This document shows positions 46,701 to 58,512 of a stretch of DNA of 64,000 nt, in pieces. The notes under the pieces were generated by a model, which did not search any database, had not been told where the DNA came from, and saw nothing but the letters and a program-made list of their open reading frames with translations. Origin of the DNA: Dentipellis sp. KUC8613 (taxonomy: Eukaryota > Basidiomycota > Agaricomycetes > Russulales > Hericiaceae); contig NSJX01000029.1 in the NCBI GenBank assembly GCA_002286715.1, positions 62,001 through 126,000 on the forward strand. Reading direction: 5' to 3'. The translations under genes were made by a program, and so were the position numbers. How positions within the stretch are numbered: the first letter of the stretch is position 1; every line of letters begins with the position of its first letter.

Positions 46701-47238
46701 GCGGGCGGCGGACCCCGAGATGGTGGCAGCAGTGCGCGGTGCGGTCACGTCACTGCGCCTCCCTGCGTTCTCGTGCCGCGGCCGATCGGGGGACGCAGCT
46801 GGCAGGCCTGGAGACGGAAGAACAGATTCCCCGGCTCTCGACGACGCCGAGCGGGTTGCGCCTTATGCATTCCTGTCGCTCGCGGTGCGGGCATTCGTGC
46901 ACGAGCTCGTGCAGCGCGGCGTGGGCGTGCTACGGGAGGACGTCGCGCGGGCGCAGGCGCGGGGGCAGAAGCAGGCGCGGGGCGGGGAGGAGCGGGAGGA
47001 AGGGGGTGCGAAGGACGGCAGCGTGGTTGCGGTGGTTCTGGCGCCAGCACACATCGTGCGTGGTATTCAGGCATCGTCACGTGAGGCGCGTGCCTTGCAG
47101 GCAGTCGTCTCGACTTTTGGGTTTGGGGTCCGTCCGCGTGCACAGATTGCCATGACGCCCGCGGCGGGCGTGTTCGTCAAGCCCGAGAGCTCAGACGACG
47201 GCGGCGCGGTGCTTGCGCCTCAGTTTGAGCACGTTTGA
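43738..47238 (+). CDS. YEATS-domain chromatin protein with N-terminal zinc finger
   Basis: A multi-exon gene from ATG 43738 (MLDSESGAGWQVRKKRKRSY) to stop TGA at 47236-47238. Residues 1-30 look like a nuclear signal (KKRKRS). A C2H2-like finger (CPDCARTDFPSVQGLLNHCR, then LGH) follows at about residue 195. The YEATS domain begins FHILARVSVTDRSLWLP and continues HPEHTHRWMLSVDSPSY, SLHITAFLAKMTV and PFLARVALTWVGAQNPVMEV, ending EHWVELD; this domain reads acylated or acetylated lysine in histone H3. The C-terminal half (long, Ala/Arg-rich, CPSCGCNLGTHAPLGAPG, a second Cys cluster) resembles the extended tails of YEATS2-like proteins. It is probably part of a histone acetyltransferase or related complex, but I cannot name the complex. 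Start and phase were checked for exons 1-3 and the YEATS core. Confidence 0.75.
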
Positions 47239-47564
47239 GCGCGCCTGAGCTCAACGACGGTCTGAACGTACTAGCAGGAACAGGTGCGGGCAATCTCGAT
47301 GTGATCTGGGCATCAGCGCGGAAATATTAGAGTCTGGGGTGCGCCGGGGTGTGGGATAGCGGGATCTCGATATGCGGGCATGATAGCAATGGACCACGCC
47401 GTTCCATACTTCCTCACCTCTCATATTTTAAATATGCTGCACGCTCGGCGCTTCTCCCCTCCCCTCTTTCTCTTTTCTACTTCTTCTCGGCCGGCCTCCG
47501 CCCCTGCGCCCCCCTCCCTCCTTCCTCCGCCCTCCTTTTACTTCCCGAGCGTGCTGGATACACG
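47239..47564. other. Intergenic, promoter and CT-rich leader of the second DUF6534 gene
   Basis: About 330 bp with a strong pyrimidine tract at 47454-47540 (CT-rich leader common before fungal start codons). Nothing else is seen. Confidence 0.55.
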
Positions 47565-49945
47565 ATGGCAGCCGGCCCCAGCATCGACAACACGATCGGC
47601 GCCGCCTTCATTGGTTGGGGGATCTCAGGCCTGTACGTGCTCGCCTCTGCTGTTCAGCTTACCCGCTCATCGTCACGGCGGGCGCATAGTGTTTTCGGTA
47701 TCTTGAGCATCCAGTGCTATACATACTTCCAGCGATACCCCAACGACAGCATCGCGTACAAGACCTTGGTGAGTGTCCGGAATAATGTCACGCCCACGCG
47801 ACGCGTCTGACGTCGAACATGGGTCTAGGTCGGGTCTCTATGGTTCGTCTTGTTCCTTCAACTGTCCCTGCTGTCAAGCGTTGAATATTTGCTAGGGCTC
47901 TTGAGGCATTGCACCAAGGCCTCGTTGGTCACTGTGTATACTTCTACGATGTCAGGTATGTCTGACACGGTGCATTCTGTGCCAGCAACGCGCTCACAAC
48001 CCCTCCCACAGGAACTATGGCAACCTTTTGGTTTTCCTCGAGACGCCAGTATGGTGAGCAAATTCTCTTATTCAGACGCATGCGTCGGTCATAACGAGCT
48101 GCTAATCCTCCCACAGGTCGCTGAGTGTGAGTTCCCTCCACGTTCCATGATTTACCCATGTCTGAGCTGACCGGCCGAAATCTGCAGATACAAGTCGCTC
48201 TGGGCGTGAGTTTTCCTATCAGACCCTAGTGCCCCGTTACCGTTTCTCATCTTCGTCATCATCATCGAAGGCCTTTGTCGGAGCGATCGTCAAAGGGTAA
48301 GCGCCGTTCATTATGATGTTTATTGCTTCCGACGATGTGAACATCTGGCCCTCGCAGGTGCTTCGGCCTCCGCGTCTGGAAGTGTAAGTGTTGCGCTTGC
48401 TTTTCAGACCCGCCTCTCAACGTCGCGTCGCAGTCAGCAAGCACAACATATGGGTCACCGCGGTCATTGTGAGTAATTGTATTGCATACTAGAATGGTCG
48501 GATCCTGATGGCGGTGTCCTAGATGCTCATGACATTGGCGCAACTGGGTATGTATCGCTGTTCATTCAATCCTACGTCCTGTGATACCAATGCATTCTCT
48601 AACAATGCAATAGGCTTCGCCTGCGGTGCGTCCTCAGTACATGCATTGAGACACTGGTTCTGACAGCTGTCTGCTCATGCCCACAGCCTACACTGTCAGA
48701 GCGTAAGCACACCATGAGACTGGTCAAGTTATCGTTCCTAACTTCGTCTGCGGCGCTATCAGCTTCCATGTCCGTCTAATCGAAGCTTCTCAACTGAAGG
48801 TCAGTCTCATCACCACGTCTCAACGCGTGCTTTCGCTCACAGGGACCACCAGGTCATCGGGACCACGTCGTTGGCGCTCGGGGCAGCAACAGACATCTTT
48901 ACTGCTGCATCGCTCTCCTTCTTCCTGCACCAAATGCGCACGGGCTACGCGAAGTAAGTGTTCACATAGATGTCGTTAAGCCCGAGATCATGGCGATCTG
49001 ATCGACTTTGCCCCGCGCGGAACTGCCGTTTACTGCTGCTTTCGTCGCTAGGTCCGACTCGCTCATCAACCGCCTTATCCTGTACTCTGTCAATACGGGC
49101 TTCCTGACCAGGTACGCGTTCAACTGAGAGTCCGCTGTTGCAGATCACCGGTGTTGATTCATGTGCTGCAGTGCGGTCAGTATCGCGGTGCTTGCTTTGG
49201 TGCGTCTGGTTCTATCGCGGGGTCGAGAGGTGTCCGAGGTGCTGAAGCATGTGCCAGTACAACACGATGCCGCAGAACTTCATCTTCATGTCGTTCTACT
49301 TTGTGCTTTCCAAGCGTGCGTCTCCATCGTTATCTCCTGTAACGGCAGCCACTCACCTCGGTCCCAGTATACGCGAACTCCTGCCTTGCAACGTGCGTCG
49401 GCGGCCGTCCTTCATCATGTGTCTTGGGTGGTCGCTGATATCGGTCTACCGTTGCAGGTTGAACACGCGGCGATTCGTGCGCGGGAAGGGTACAGATCGC
49501 GAAGAGGGCACGGGCCCGTCGTTCATGATGGTTGGCAATCCTTTCCGCTCACATGGGCGCGCGCATGAACAACATCATCACCAGTTCAGCGGCCACAAGT
49601 CTGCAGGACTCGTCAGTGTGAGTCTCGTTATCTTCTCCGTCTACCTCCTTGCCTACTTTGCGGCGGGTATCTCGGGAGCTGGTGTCGCGATGTTACGTTT
49701 TGATTTTCTGTTGTTGCTGTTGTGGTGGTGGTGGTCGTTCTTTGATCCTGCTGGTCTGCATCGACGCCGAAGATCACCGGAGATGCTGATGCGCACGTTC
49801 CACAGAGCCCGATAGAAGTTGATGTGCGCCACGAGGTCAGCGTACTCTCTGACGCGGTCGGTACCTCCTCCCTCCTTTTTCTCCTCCTTGCTTACTCGGT
49901 TCCTCGCAGGACCCGGACCCAGCGGGATATGCCAAAGCCTGGTAG
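47565..49945 (+). CDS. DUF6534 multi-pass membrane protein, normal composition
   Basis: About a dozen exons from ATG 47565 (MAAGPSIDNTIGAAFIGWG) to stop 49943-49945. After splicing the helices read FGILSIQCYTYFQRYPNDSI, VGSLWALEALHQGLVGHCVY, FYDVRNYGNLLVFLETPVW, GCFGLRVWKFSKHNIWVTAV, LGAATDIFTAASLSFFLHQM, SDSLINRLILYSVNTGFLTS and FIFMSFYFVLSKLYANS, then CLATLNTRRFV. The C-terminal tail has His-rich HEQHHHQFSG and ends DPDPAGYAKAW. DUF6534 proteins are mushroom-specific seven-helix proteins of unknown role. The helix order and the Tyr-Ala-Asn-Ser motif match the gene at 37855-39791, so they are paralogues, yet this copy has normal CpG content. No disruption seen. Confidence 0.82.
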
Positions 49946-52900
49946 ACACGCAGGCATGCGGCGACAGAAAATAGCGCCTAGAGCCGCGCGACGCAGGCGG
50001 GTCCCAGTGCGCGCGGCTTCAGGCGTGTGTACCACCCCATTCTCCCTCTACGCTTTCGATCGCACCTCCACCGACTTTCCACTTGCTGCTTCCTCTCACT
50101 CATACTCCCTGTTCGCGGACCCTCATCCTCACCTCACGCCGCCAGCAAGCCCGGGACCACACTCCCCGTTCTCCCTCAAGTCCAAAGTCCAAAGTCCAAA
50201 GTCTACCGCGCGGCCCCTCGCCGCCGCGCAGGTTGTAATCATCGCTGTATTTTTGCACGCCCCTCGTTCATTTGTTGATTGTCATCTGTCACTTGTTTTC
50301 GTTCGTTCATCTGTCGTATACTTGGCCATGGAAGAGGAGAGGAGAGGATGGGTTGGGATAGGATAGAATGAGCCCAACGAATGGCTCTGTTGGTAGTTGA
50401 TTGGTTGTTGTTTTCGCCGTTCCTGCCTGCCGCTCGGGAGCATCGCTGGACACCTTTACATTGCATTCGCTGGCCCTCGTCCACTTCATACATATTTGGT
50501 ACGGAAGCGCTCTTCGTTATCGCTGCCGCTATAGACGATCCGTCTCGCGCTCCCGTTTGGTTGTGGATCTGTTCTTGAATGGATACCTAGGGATACCTGC
50601 TTGTTCGAAGGGAGAGAATATGTTCGTTAGCTCGTGTTCACTTTTTTATTCCTCATTTTATCGGCCTGCGGGGAGAGAAGGGGTACTGGCGCTAGCAGTA
50701 GTCGCTTTTTCGTGTTTGCTTTTTCCTCCTTACTGTTTCTCGTTCTGTTTAGGCATTGGGCACTTGTGCCAGGATGGAGGTAGAGCAATACTAGAGATCG
50801 TACGCTCTCATGCTTGTGTGCGGGGAAGATTAGATTGGTGTAAGGTTGTCTGAGGGGAGATAAGATTGCCACATGGCCCACGTGCGGAGCAATATTTTCA
50901 AATCTGGCGCCTGCGGGGTTGAGTTGCCGGTTTGTTGCCGACTGCCGCCGGCCAGGTTCAACCGTCTTTTGCTCAATCGAGCTGCTACTTATGTCCTCTG
51001 TCCTCTTAGACTCCTCTGTCTTGTTATACCTTCCTGCAACTTATGGAAATCAGTCTCATTCAGCAGCAAGTATGTAGGCTTGTGAAAAGGAATTCTATGC
51101 TTTTGCAGAATCAGCTGCTTTCGAGTCTCGGGCCATTCGACTGGGCAGGTCCACGTCGTTCTCAGGACAAATTTTCGCAGGTTCCGAGGATCGGAGGTGA
51201 CGAAGCGTTCTTGGAGCTGGTAACGCGACGCTTGAAGCCTTCGAAATCGAGGCATCTTGGATTCTTGGCTCGTTTTCGGGGACGACTCCGGGCAGACGTG
51301 TCCTGCCTGTGCGATCTAAGCCAAAATTTTGCAATGCGGATTCGGAGACGCACATGGGTCCGGGAAGGCTGCGGCCCCGTCCATAAGTACTCGATTTTTA
51401 TTGCAGGCGATCGATTGGGGTGTGCTTGGACGTTGTCGCTGAGCAGCGGTTGGTGAATTTTGTCCTGGGAGGCTCCGCGCCTCTGTTCTTGCTTCGTGTC
51501 CCAGTCGCCTTGACTGATTGTTTTTTCTTCTACGTAGGTGGAAAACCATACAAATTTGCACCGATCTGCCACTCGCCATTCCTCACGCTGGTTCACTGCG
51601 GAGGAGGCTGTGTATAAAGTGCACCTCCGTATGACAGCCAGGGCACTGTCCTGGCGATCGGAATGCACTGCGAAATTGCGACAGACTGCACGATCATTCG
51701 CGGCCGTGTTACGACTCAGCCGCCGAATCGACGGGCCCCACTATCTACTTGCGAAATTGGTGCGTATCTGTGTCTACGACTGCATTGATATTCTTGCTGA
51801 TGAAAAGCTCTGCAGGCAATGATATGTGGAACTGAAGAGGACCATTTTTGTGCTGCACAGTGTTCGGACGTTGTGTGGGTTTCCGCAGCGATTTTGTTTT
51901 GGCTCTGGTCCACAGCAGGACCTACGAGTGCTGACGAGGATCACATGGTTGTTTCGACAGAGCGCAGGACAAATAGCTGGTCGCTCATCACTCGACGATT
52001 GGGTGTAGACGGCAACTCCGTACTGCGTAAAGAATTCTACCCCTCTGCTCAGCTAGAACGTACGCCTTTTCGGCGACTTCAAGCCAAACCGCGCGAGTGA
52101 TCACGGAATTCAACATTCATAGATGTCAGGTACTTGATATTGCTGATTTACAGAAGATTATCCTGATTGCTATTCTGATGTCTCGGTCTGTCGGTCTGCA
52201 TTAACCGGCGAGTCCGTCAAATTCTGCTCCGAGGTCGGTGACGATGAGTCTGCACATATATGATGTGAGTGACGCTATTAGTGATTCTACTTGCTGCTCA
52301 ATCATATCTTCTGCCTCTTCACTAACAAATCCATTGCGTGTTCATTTACTATTGCATCTATGGGGCCGTAGATTTTGACTTGTTCGTCCATCATGTTGTA
52401 AGAACACGGAAGAAATACGCTAATTGGACCGGCATATCCCGATCCATTCACACGATGCATCGTCAGCTTCAAGCTCGTCCCTGCAACAAAGTATTTACCA
52501 CTCCCTTCCCGGGCGATTCACAGCATGGTGCGTAGTTTTGTGTGGACAGACAACTGGAGCCATCGTTCACGCCTTTTTGTATTTTCTAGGATACGTATCG
52601 TGTTAGAAGCTAGCATGACGCAGGTGGCCCACTCCGCGTTCATTCCGAGGGAATCGAGAACTTGATTGAAACCGTTCTTTGGTACCGTTTTATCCTTAGC
52701 AGACTCTTCTTCGAATCTCTCGACTCCATTGAGTGTACACACAGGAAGTATCCCTTGTGCTGGTGAAAGATTAGCAAAGGAGCTTCGGGACATTCGGCTT
52801 CGGTTCCGTTGAACTAGCGTCCGCTTTCCCGTGCATTATCTTGCGTCTTGAGACTGACTGGACGATAACCCGTGCGGAGATTTATCGAGTGCCAACCCGC

Positions 52901-53409
52901 GCCGTGTGGAAGGCACGTCGTTAGCATCGCATCTCCTGTGCACGGAACGTGAACCGCGATAGAAGCTTCATCTTAGAGTCACCGGTTTGTTGATTCCCGT
53001 CGCGCGATGTCCTCACGTCTATCAATGTGCCTCCTCATACATTCATGCATATAGTCCAATTGTCCTCAGAAGGTCAGCACCACAGCCGTAGACCAAATGC
53101 GTTATTTCGGGAACCGCTTCCGCGTTGCCACGCGCACAAACCATAGATTAGGCCGTCCCGCCACAATTCATACAACGTCGCGTTTTCCGCATGCCCGCCT
53201 TCCCTTGTATTTTCGGAACAAGTCAGGATCGCGATGAGTCCCTCAAACCTATATCGTGCGTTTCATAATACGAGGTGGAGTCAAGCCAGATGACTATCGG
53301 AGGCTGTAGCGGATGCATCGGGTGTCCTGCATCAGAATAGGCCGTCTATTTTTTCTGGCAGTACCAGGTACATAATGGCTCTCCGTAAGTTCACACCCGA
53401 ATCCCCTCC
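49946..53409. other. Gene-poor region of 3.5 kb
   Basis: I found no gene here that I can support. Short frames on both strands give no family. A direct repeat of AAAGTCC units lies at 50177-50202. A+T content rises around 52120-52800. No LTR end, tRNA or transposase fragment was recognised, though degenerate mobile-element DNA would be a fair guess. Confidence 0.5.
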
Positions 53410-55400
53410 ATGGCTCCTTCATTCCTAAAAACCCTCATTCCTCACCGTAGGCAAAATTCAACGGCTAGACCGTTTCTCGAAGTGTTGCGCTCTCTCAGCT
53501 GGGTGCAATGTGCATTATTCTTCTGCGGGTACGTGGTAGATGCCTACTTTAATAGTGACGTCCTGACGAGTTTGTGCCAGGTGGTTAGCATGGACATGCG
53601 ACGCTATCGATTTCTTCTCGGTTTCCCTCAGCGTGACACGTCTCCAAGTCCAATTCAACAAACCTGAGGCCTCAACCATCGTCAGTCCTTCGTCCGTACT
53701 GATTTGTAGGCGTGACCTCTGATGTCTGCTCTTAGACAACCGCTATCACGCTCAGCCTTCTATTTCGTCCCGTGGGTGCGGTGAGTAGTCTTCTGACATT
53801 CCATCGAAGCCCACAGGAGCGTATCGTGCTCGCGTGCCTCCCATGTGCCGCTACTCGAAGGCGCCAGTGCCACATCTCTTCCCACCCTTGCTTATCCGCG
53901 GCTCCAGTATGTACCTCACCGTGACGCATGCTGACCGTGACATCGGTAGATCATATTCGGTATGCTCTCGGATCGGTTTGGCCGCAAGTGGCCGCTCGTC
54001 GCAAACCTACTCTGCTGCGCGGTGTTCGAGCTCGGCGCGAGCTTCGTCCATACGTTCAGACAATTCCTCGCCACCCGCTGCTTGTTCGGCATCGCTATGG
54101 GTGGCATTTGGGGTCTCGCAGCCTCAACAGCCCTCGAGAACATTCCGATGGAGGTGCGCGGGCTCGTATCCGGGACGGTCCAAGGGGGTTATGCGGTCGG
54201 CTACCTCATCGCAGCCGTTATTAATCTGCGCCTTGTGCCTGCGACGAATACGTGGCGTTCGTTGTTCTGGACGTCGGCGGGCATCTCTGCATTCGCAGCA
54301 GCTTTGCGGGCGATATTGCCAGAGAGCGAGGTGTTCTTGCGCGTCAAGGCGGCAGAGAAGGCACAAGGGAAGACACGTTCCATGCGGGAGAAGACGAAGG
54401 TGTTCGTTCGTGAAACTCGGACAATGCTTAGGAAGCATTGGCTGTTGGCGATATATTTGGTGCTCATCATGGCTGGTCAGTCGCCGTATCATTCCTTTAC
54501 AAACACGGTGACAAACTGATAAGCCGTGAATAGGCTATAACTTCCTGTCGCACGGGTCGCAGGACCTGTACCCAACATTCTTGCAGACGTCTAAGAATTT
54601 TGATAGCTATCACTCGACGGTCGCAACTATCATTGGTGAATGTGGGGCGATTGTGTACGTATCACTGTCCTAGGTCCTAGAGCAGTGGACTGACCCTATC
54701 CGTCGACAGAGGGAGCCTAGCTAGCGGCTGTTTGTCGCAATATATGGGTCGCCGCCTCATCATTATCATATTCACGGTGCTCATCGGCATTTTTATTCCA
54801 TTATGGATCATCCCCTCGTCCTTTGGCGCGCTTTCTGCGGGAGCGTTCTTCGTCCAAGTCGGCGTGCAGGGCTCGTGGGGTGTGATGGCCATTCACCTCA
54901 CCGAGCTCGCGCCCCCAGGATTCCGTGCAACATTCCCGGGTGTTGCTTACCAGCTTGGAAATGTACGCGCACCGGCGTTGATTTGCGAATGGCAGGCTGA
55001 TCGAGAGCTTCTAGATGATCTCCGCGGCATCGGCACAGATCGAATCCAAGGGTGGAGAGAACCTCAAGACAACAGTGATCAAGAACGGCACATCGACAGT
55101 CGTGCCGGACTACGGGGCTGTCCAGGGCATCCTGATGGGCTCTGTAGTCGTCTTCTGCGTGGTTATGATCATCATCGGGCCTGAGTGCGTTATTCCGTCG
55201 ATCTCTTCGCTACATATCGAGACTGATCTTTGTCTGACTGCAGGAATCATGGGTATCATTTCGAGAAGGACAAAACTGCATTCGAAGAGGCGAGTTGTGC
55301 GTCAATTATGGGTGGTGAAGAAGAAACAACAGATAGCCTCCAAGATGAAAAATCGGGCTTTGATAAGGCTCATATTCAGGCAGCTGAAGCTTCTGTGTAA
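53410..55400 (+). CDS. JEN-family monocarboxylate/H+ symporter (MFS)
   Basis: Exons include 53410-53528, 53581-53680, 53736-53780, 53950-54475 and 54534 onward; the stop TAA is at 55398-55400. The transporter is of the sialate:H+ symporter group of the major facilitator superfamily, to which yeast Jen1 belongs, and would import lactate, pyruvate or similar acids with protons at the plasma membrane. Signs: GWLAWTCDAIDFFSVSLSVT at helix 1, GMLSDRFGRKWPLVANLLCC between helices 2 and 3, GTVQGGYAVGYLIAAVI, the diagnostic loop NFLSHGSQDLYPTFLQ that fits NXX[ST]HX[ST]QDXXXT, LSQYMGRRLIIIIFTVLIGI, GFRATFPGVAYQLGN, and a C-terminal NHGYHFEKDKTAFEEAS. Twelve helices are present. The intron between exons 3 and 4 is longer (169 bp). 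The gene looks intact. Confidence 0.9.
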
Positions 55401-56100
55401 AGTGTTCATATCCGATTCCATTACTTATATCCAGTGCCCTCCGAAATTCGCGAGAACTGTCGTCCGCAGAAACGATTATTTAGCATGTACAGGCATAGAG
55501 CCTACTGCAGGCGATACGCGCCGAGATTGGGGTGTGAAGGACATTAAAAAATTTACCTATGACAGCTCTCAATGATCATTCACCATATAGATATATGCCA
55601 GGTGCAAGCAAAGAATTACTTGTACATAGCGCGGATCCGAATCGTACTGGCTCCTGTAATTTATGTGTCCGTGCCAAACCTTATCATGACTGTCTCCATA
55701 TTTCCGGACAGAGATAATTGGAAGGCAGCTTGTAGTGGGCCGTCATGTGGAACATATATTGGAGGCTCGCACTGGCATATGTATACTATATGAGGGCTTC
55801 GCCGGTTTTTGAGTCACGTGTCTACTGCGATCCTTGCAGCCCGGAAATCTAGCTTCAAATTCATAGCGTCCACCATCTTGGCACTTGTACATGCAAGACG
55901 GTTTCAGTGCTCTACTGTCACTAGTGCCATCGTTGTTTTGGATAATTCACCCTTATCACCCGCTCAAATGCCCCCAGTCCCGGTGCGTAGGGCCTCAAAT
56001 TTTGGTACAAATTCTGATTGTATACTCGTAGAGCTTTGTCCCGCTTTCGTTTCTCTGATACCCCGATACCAAGCATAGGAACTGAAATTCTCAGATAGCC
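55401..56100. other. Intergenic between transporter and F-box gene
   Basis: About 700 bp, A+T-rich in its left part (3' flank of the transporter). No feature recognised in the remainder. Confidence 0.5.
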
Positions 56101-57906
56101 ATGTCTCACTCTCAACCGATCAGGTGCCGTGATTATGTCATGATAAATGGATTGTCTGAACTCAAGGTTTTTGCGATTTCAGTGAATTTTGGGACGCCCT
56201 TGGAATTGAAAGGCTGGATTTGATCCAAGCAAATATTTCTCTCGGTGGCTACGTGTCGAGCGATGACAGGCTTCGAACATTCGACGAAGAGATTGCAGGC
56301 ATTGAACGCATCCGGTCACTTCTCAGACGGCACCGCAACACTCTTCTCCCTGTTCATCGCCTTCCGACGGAGATCTTGGCGTACATCTTCTGGTATACTG
56401 CTGAGGAGGACGAAGATAAAGAATATTCAATCCAAGAACTCCCAATGGTCCCAGCCCATACTTCGCTTCCTTGGTCAAAATTGGAAGCGGTTCGATTGCC
56501 GGACGTGCAGTCAATCATAAAGATCACACACGTCTGCTCGCAGTGGCGGTCTATAGCATTAGCTCATGGAAATCTCTGGAGCAATCTTGACTTGGAAACC
56601 ATATCCATTCATTCCATCCCAGAAATTCTAGCCCGCTCTCAAAACCATGCTCTCAGTGCCAGTATCAGAGAAGATAAGTCACAAGGCAGCCTCAGTCATT
56701 GCGGCATTCTCGATCCATGACTGGGCTCGCATCACATCGTTAGGCATCATGTGCTCGGCCTATGAGCTTACGACACTTCTTCGACCAGACATCATTCTCT
56801 CCTCCCTCGCGTTCTTATCCGTTGTTAACACATTCGTCGAGAGCGCAGAGGAAGCACAACCCGACCTCTTCTCGCCTTCTTTCCAGCTTGAGCTATCCCA
56901 TCTATCTGCATTGCGCTTATGCGATTTTGCAATAAATTGGGATCATTTTCCCCAACTCCCTAACCTCACCCACTTCGAACTTGTGATCAGTGAAGGTTTT
57001 GGTCTGGAATATTCTCACGAAGGGATCCTGCATACTTTGCGTTGCCTGCCGCATCTGCAAACTTTGTGCTTGACCGACGTGTTTTCGCCAAACTTGGGGT
57101 TGATAAATCCTACGGTCTCCGACGAACTCGTTGTGTCGCTCCCACACTTAGCGAATATACATCTCGAAGGCGGCGGGGATATATATGCTCTTATTTTTGC
57201 AGCATTAATCAAGCCTTCCAACGTCTCAACCCTGATCAGGACAAGACCGAGAACTATGGATTGTTTCGAACTCCTCTACGGCAAATGCACTTCTGTTATA
57301 CCCCACCTACACCACGTTGAATTGAACTGGCAGGACGACTGTGCAGAAATCGCCCTATGGAACGAAAGGGCCGCTAAGCATCCTACTGTCCGCATGGTCT
57401 TTACAGACTTCAGTGATGCACTTCTATGGATAGTGAAACGGGCGATGTGCAAGCGATTGCCCTTGGACAAGGTATTGCGTCTATCAATCAAGATCCCCAC
57501 TGGTACAGCCGGCGACAACACACCGTGTTCAACTGCCAATTATCTCCGAGCCTACCAATCGGTGACCCAACTCAAGGTTGTCGGTTCACCAGATGTAGCT
57601 CAGGTTCTCGTACATCTGGCAGACACATCAGAGTCACCAAGCGTTTCCGACGGCGATAGTTCCTTGACGCACTGTTGGAAGTTTTTCCCCAAATTGCGCT
57701 GTCTGGAACTCATATGCGAAGACGACATCGGGGAAGGAGTGATTCTCGAAAGACTCACGAACGTGTTGTGCATGCGGCATGAGTCTGGTGCTCGCCTGCA
57801 AGAACTCTATTTACGGATGTGGGGAGATGTCGTTCCCGAGCAGCAGAGGGCTCAAATGCAGCGATACGTCGACAAACCCATCAATTACGGATGTCATAAG
57901 GCCTAA
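56101..57906 (+). pseudogene. F-box/LRR-like gene broken by one frameshift
   Basis: Exon 1 is 56101-56123 (MSHSQPIS), and exon 2 from 56183 continues EFWDALGIERLDLIQANISL. The N-terminal part has an F-box-like segment LLPVHRLPTEILAYIFWY and, later, CSQWRSIALAHGNLWSNLDL. This frame stops at 56720, while the downstream part is open in another frame from about 56640 to 57906 (KISHKAASVIAAFSIHDWAR, then LRR-like strands such as LSHLSALRLCDFAINW, LPNLTHFELVI, LRCLPHLQTLCL). No plausible intron (at least 40 bp) links them, and a single-base indel in 56640-56720 would. The rest of the sequence is clean: only one break. This could be a recent pseudogene, a strain polymorphism or a sequence error. Intact, it would be an SCF substrate receptor of about 580 residues. 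Confidence 0.7.
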
Positions 57907-58512
57907 CTTTGAAGCTTCGTCTGATCGCAGCTGGAGTGGTGAGCCGTCCAATTTTGCTCAAGATTATCACCATTTCTGATCGGATTCCCCGGTTACTGTT
58001 CATCACGGAAAGCGTTCGCTGGCGATGGTATGTCGAATGTTTCGAATGGATCACTTGCACATTATACCGCGGTCGCCCGCCAATATATATCATTATCGAA
58101 GCTGGTATGGGGAAGATGTAGGATCCAAGCAGTATGAACTGAATAACACTCAACTAGGAGGCAAGAAGTACTTATGTATAAACCGTCATTAACACACGAC
58201 GTACAGCAAACCATAGCGAGAGAACAAACGACCAACCGGGGCGGGTGTAACGAACCAAAACTGCATCGGTTGCTCCAGAGCCCGGTGCCTACGAAGTCTC
58301 TTTTGTACACTTGATTTCCGTCCTCATCTGTCTTCTTTCCTTGATTTCGCTGCTTTCACTCCAACCGCACGTACCGAAAAGAGTGTGGTTCATCCTTCCC
58401 TACTGATAAAGGCCAACAAAAATAACGCGATGAGAGCTACTGGGACTCGCTTTCCGGTCCGTTCGCTCCGGCGGGAATATGGATGGATGGGGAGGAACAG
58501 CAGGGTGTGCGA
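57907..58512. other. Intergenic between the F-box gene and the 7TM-like gene
   Basis: About 600 bp between convergent genes (plus and minus 3' ends). No coding or RNA feature found. Confidence 0.5.
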
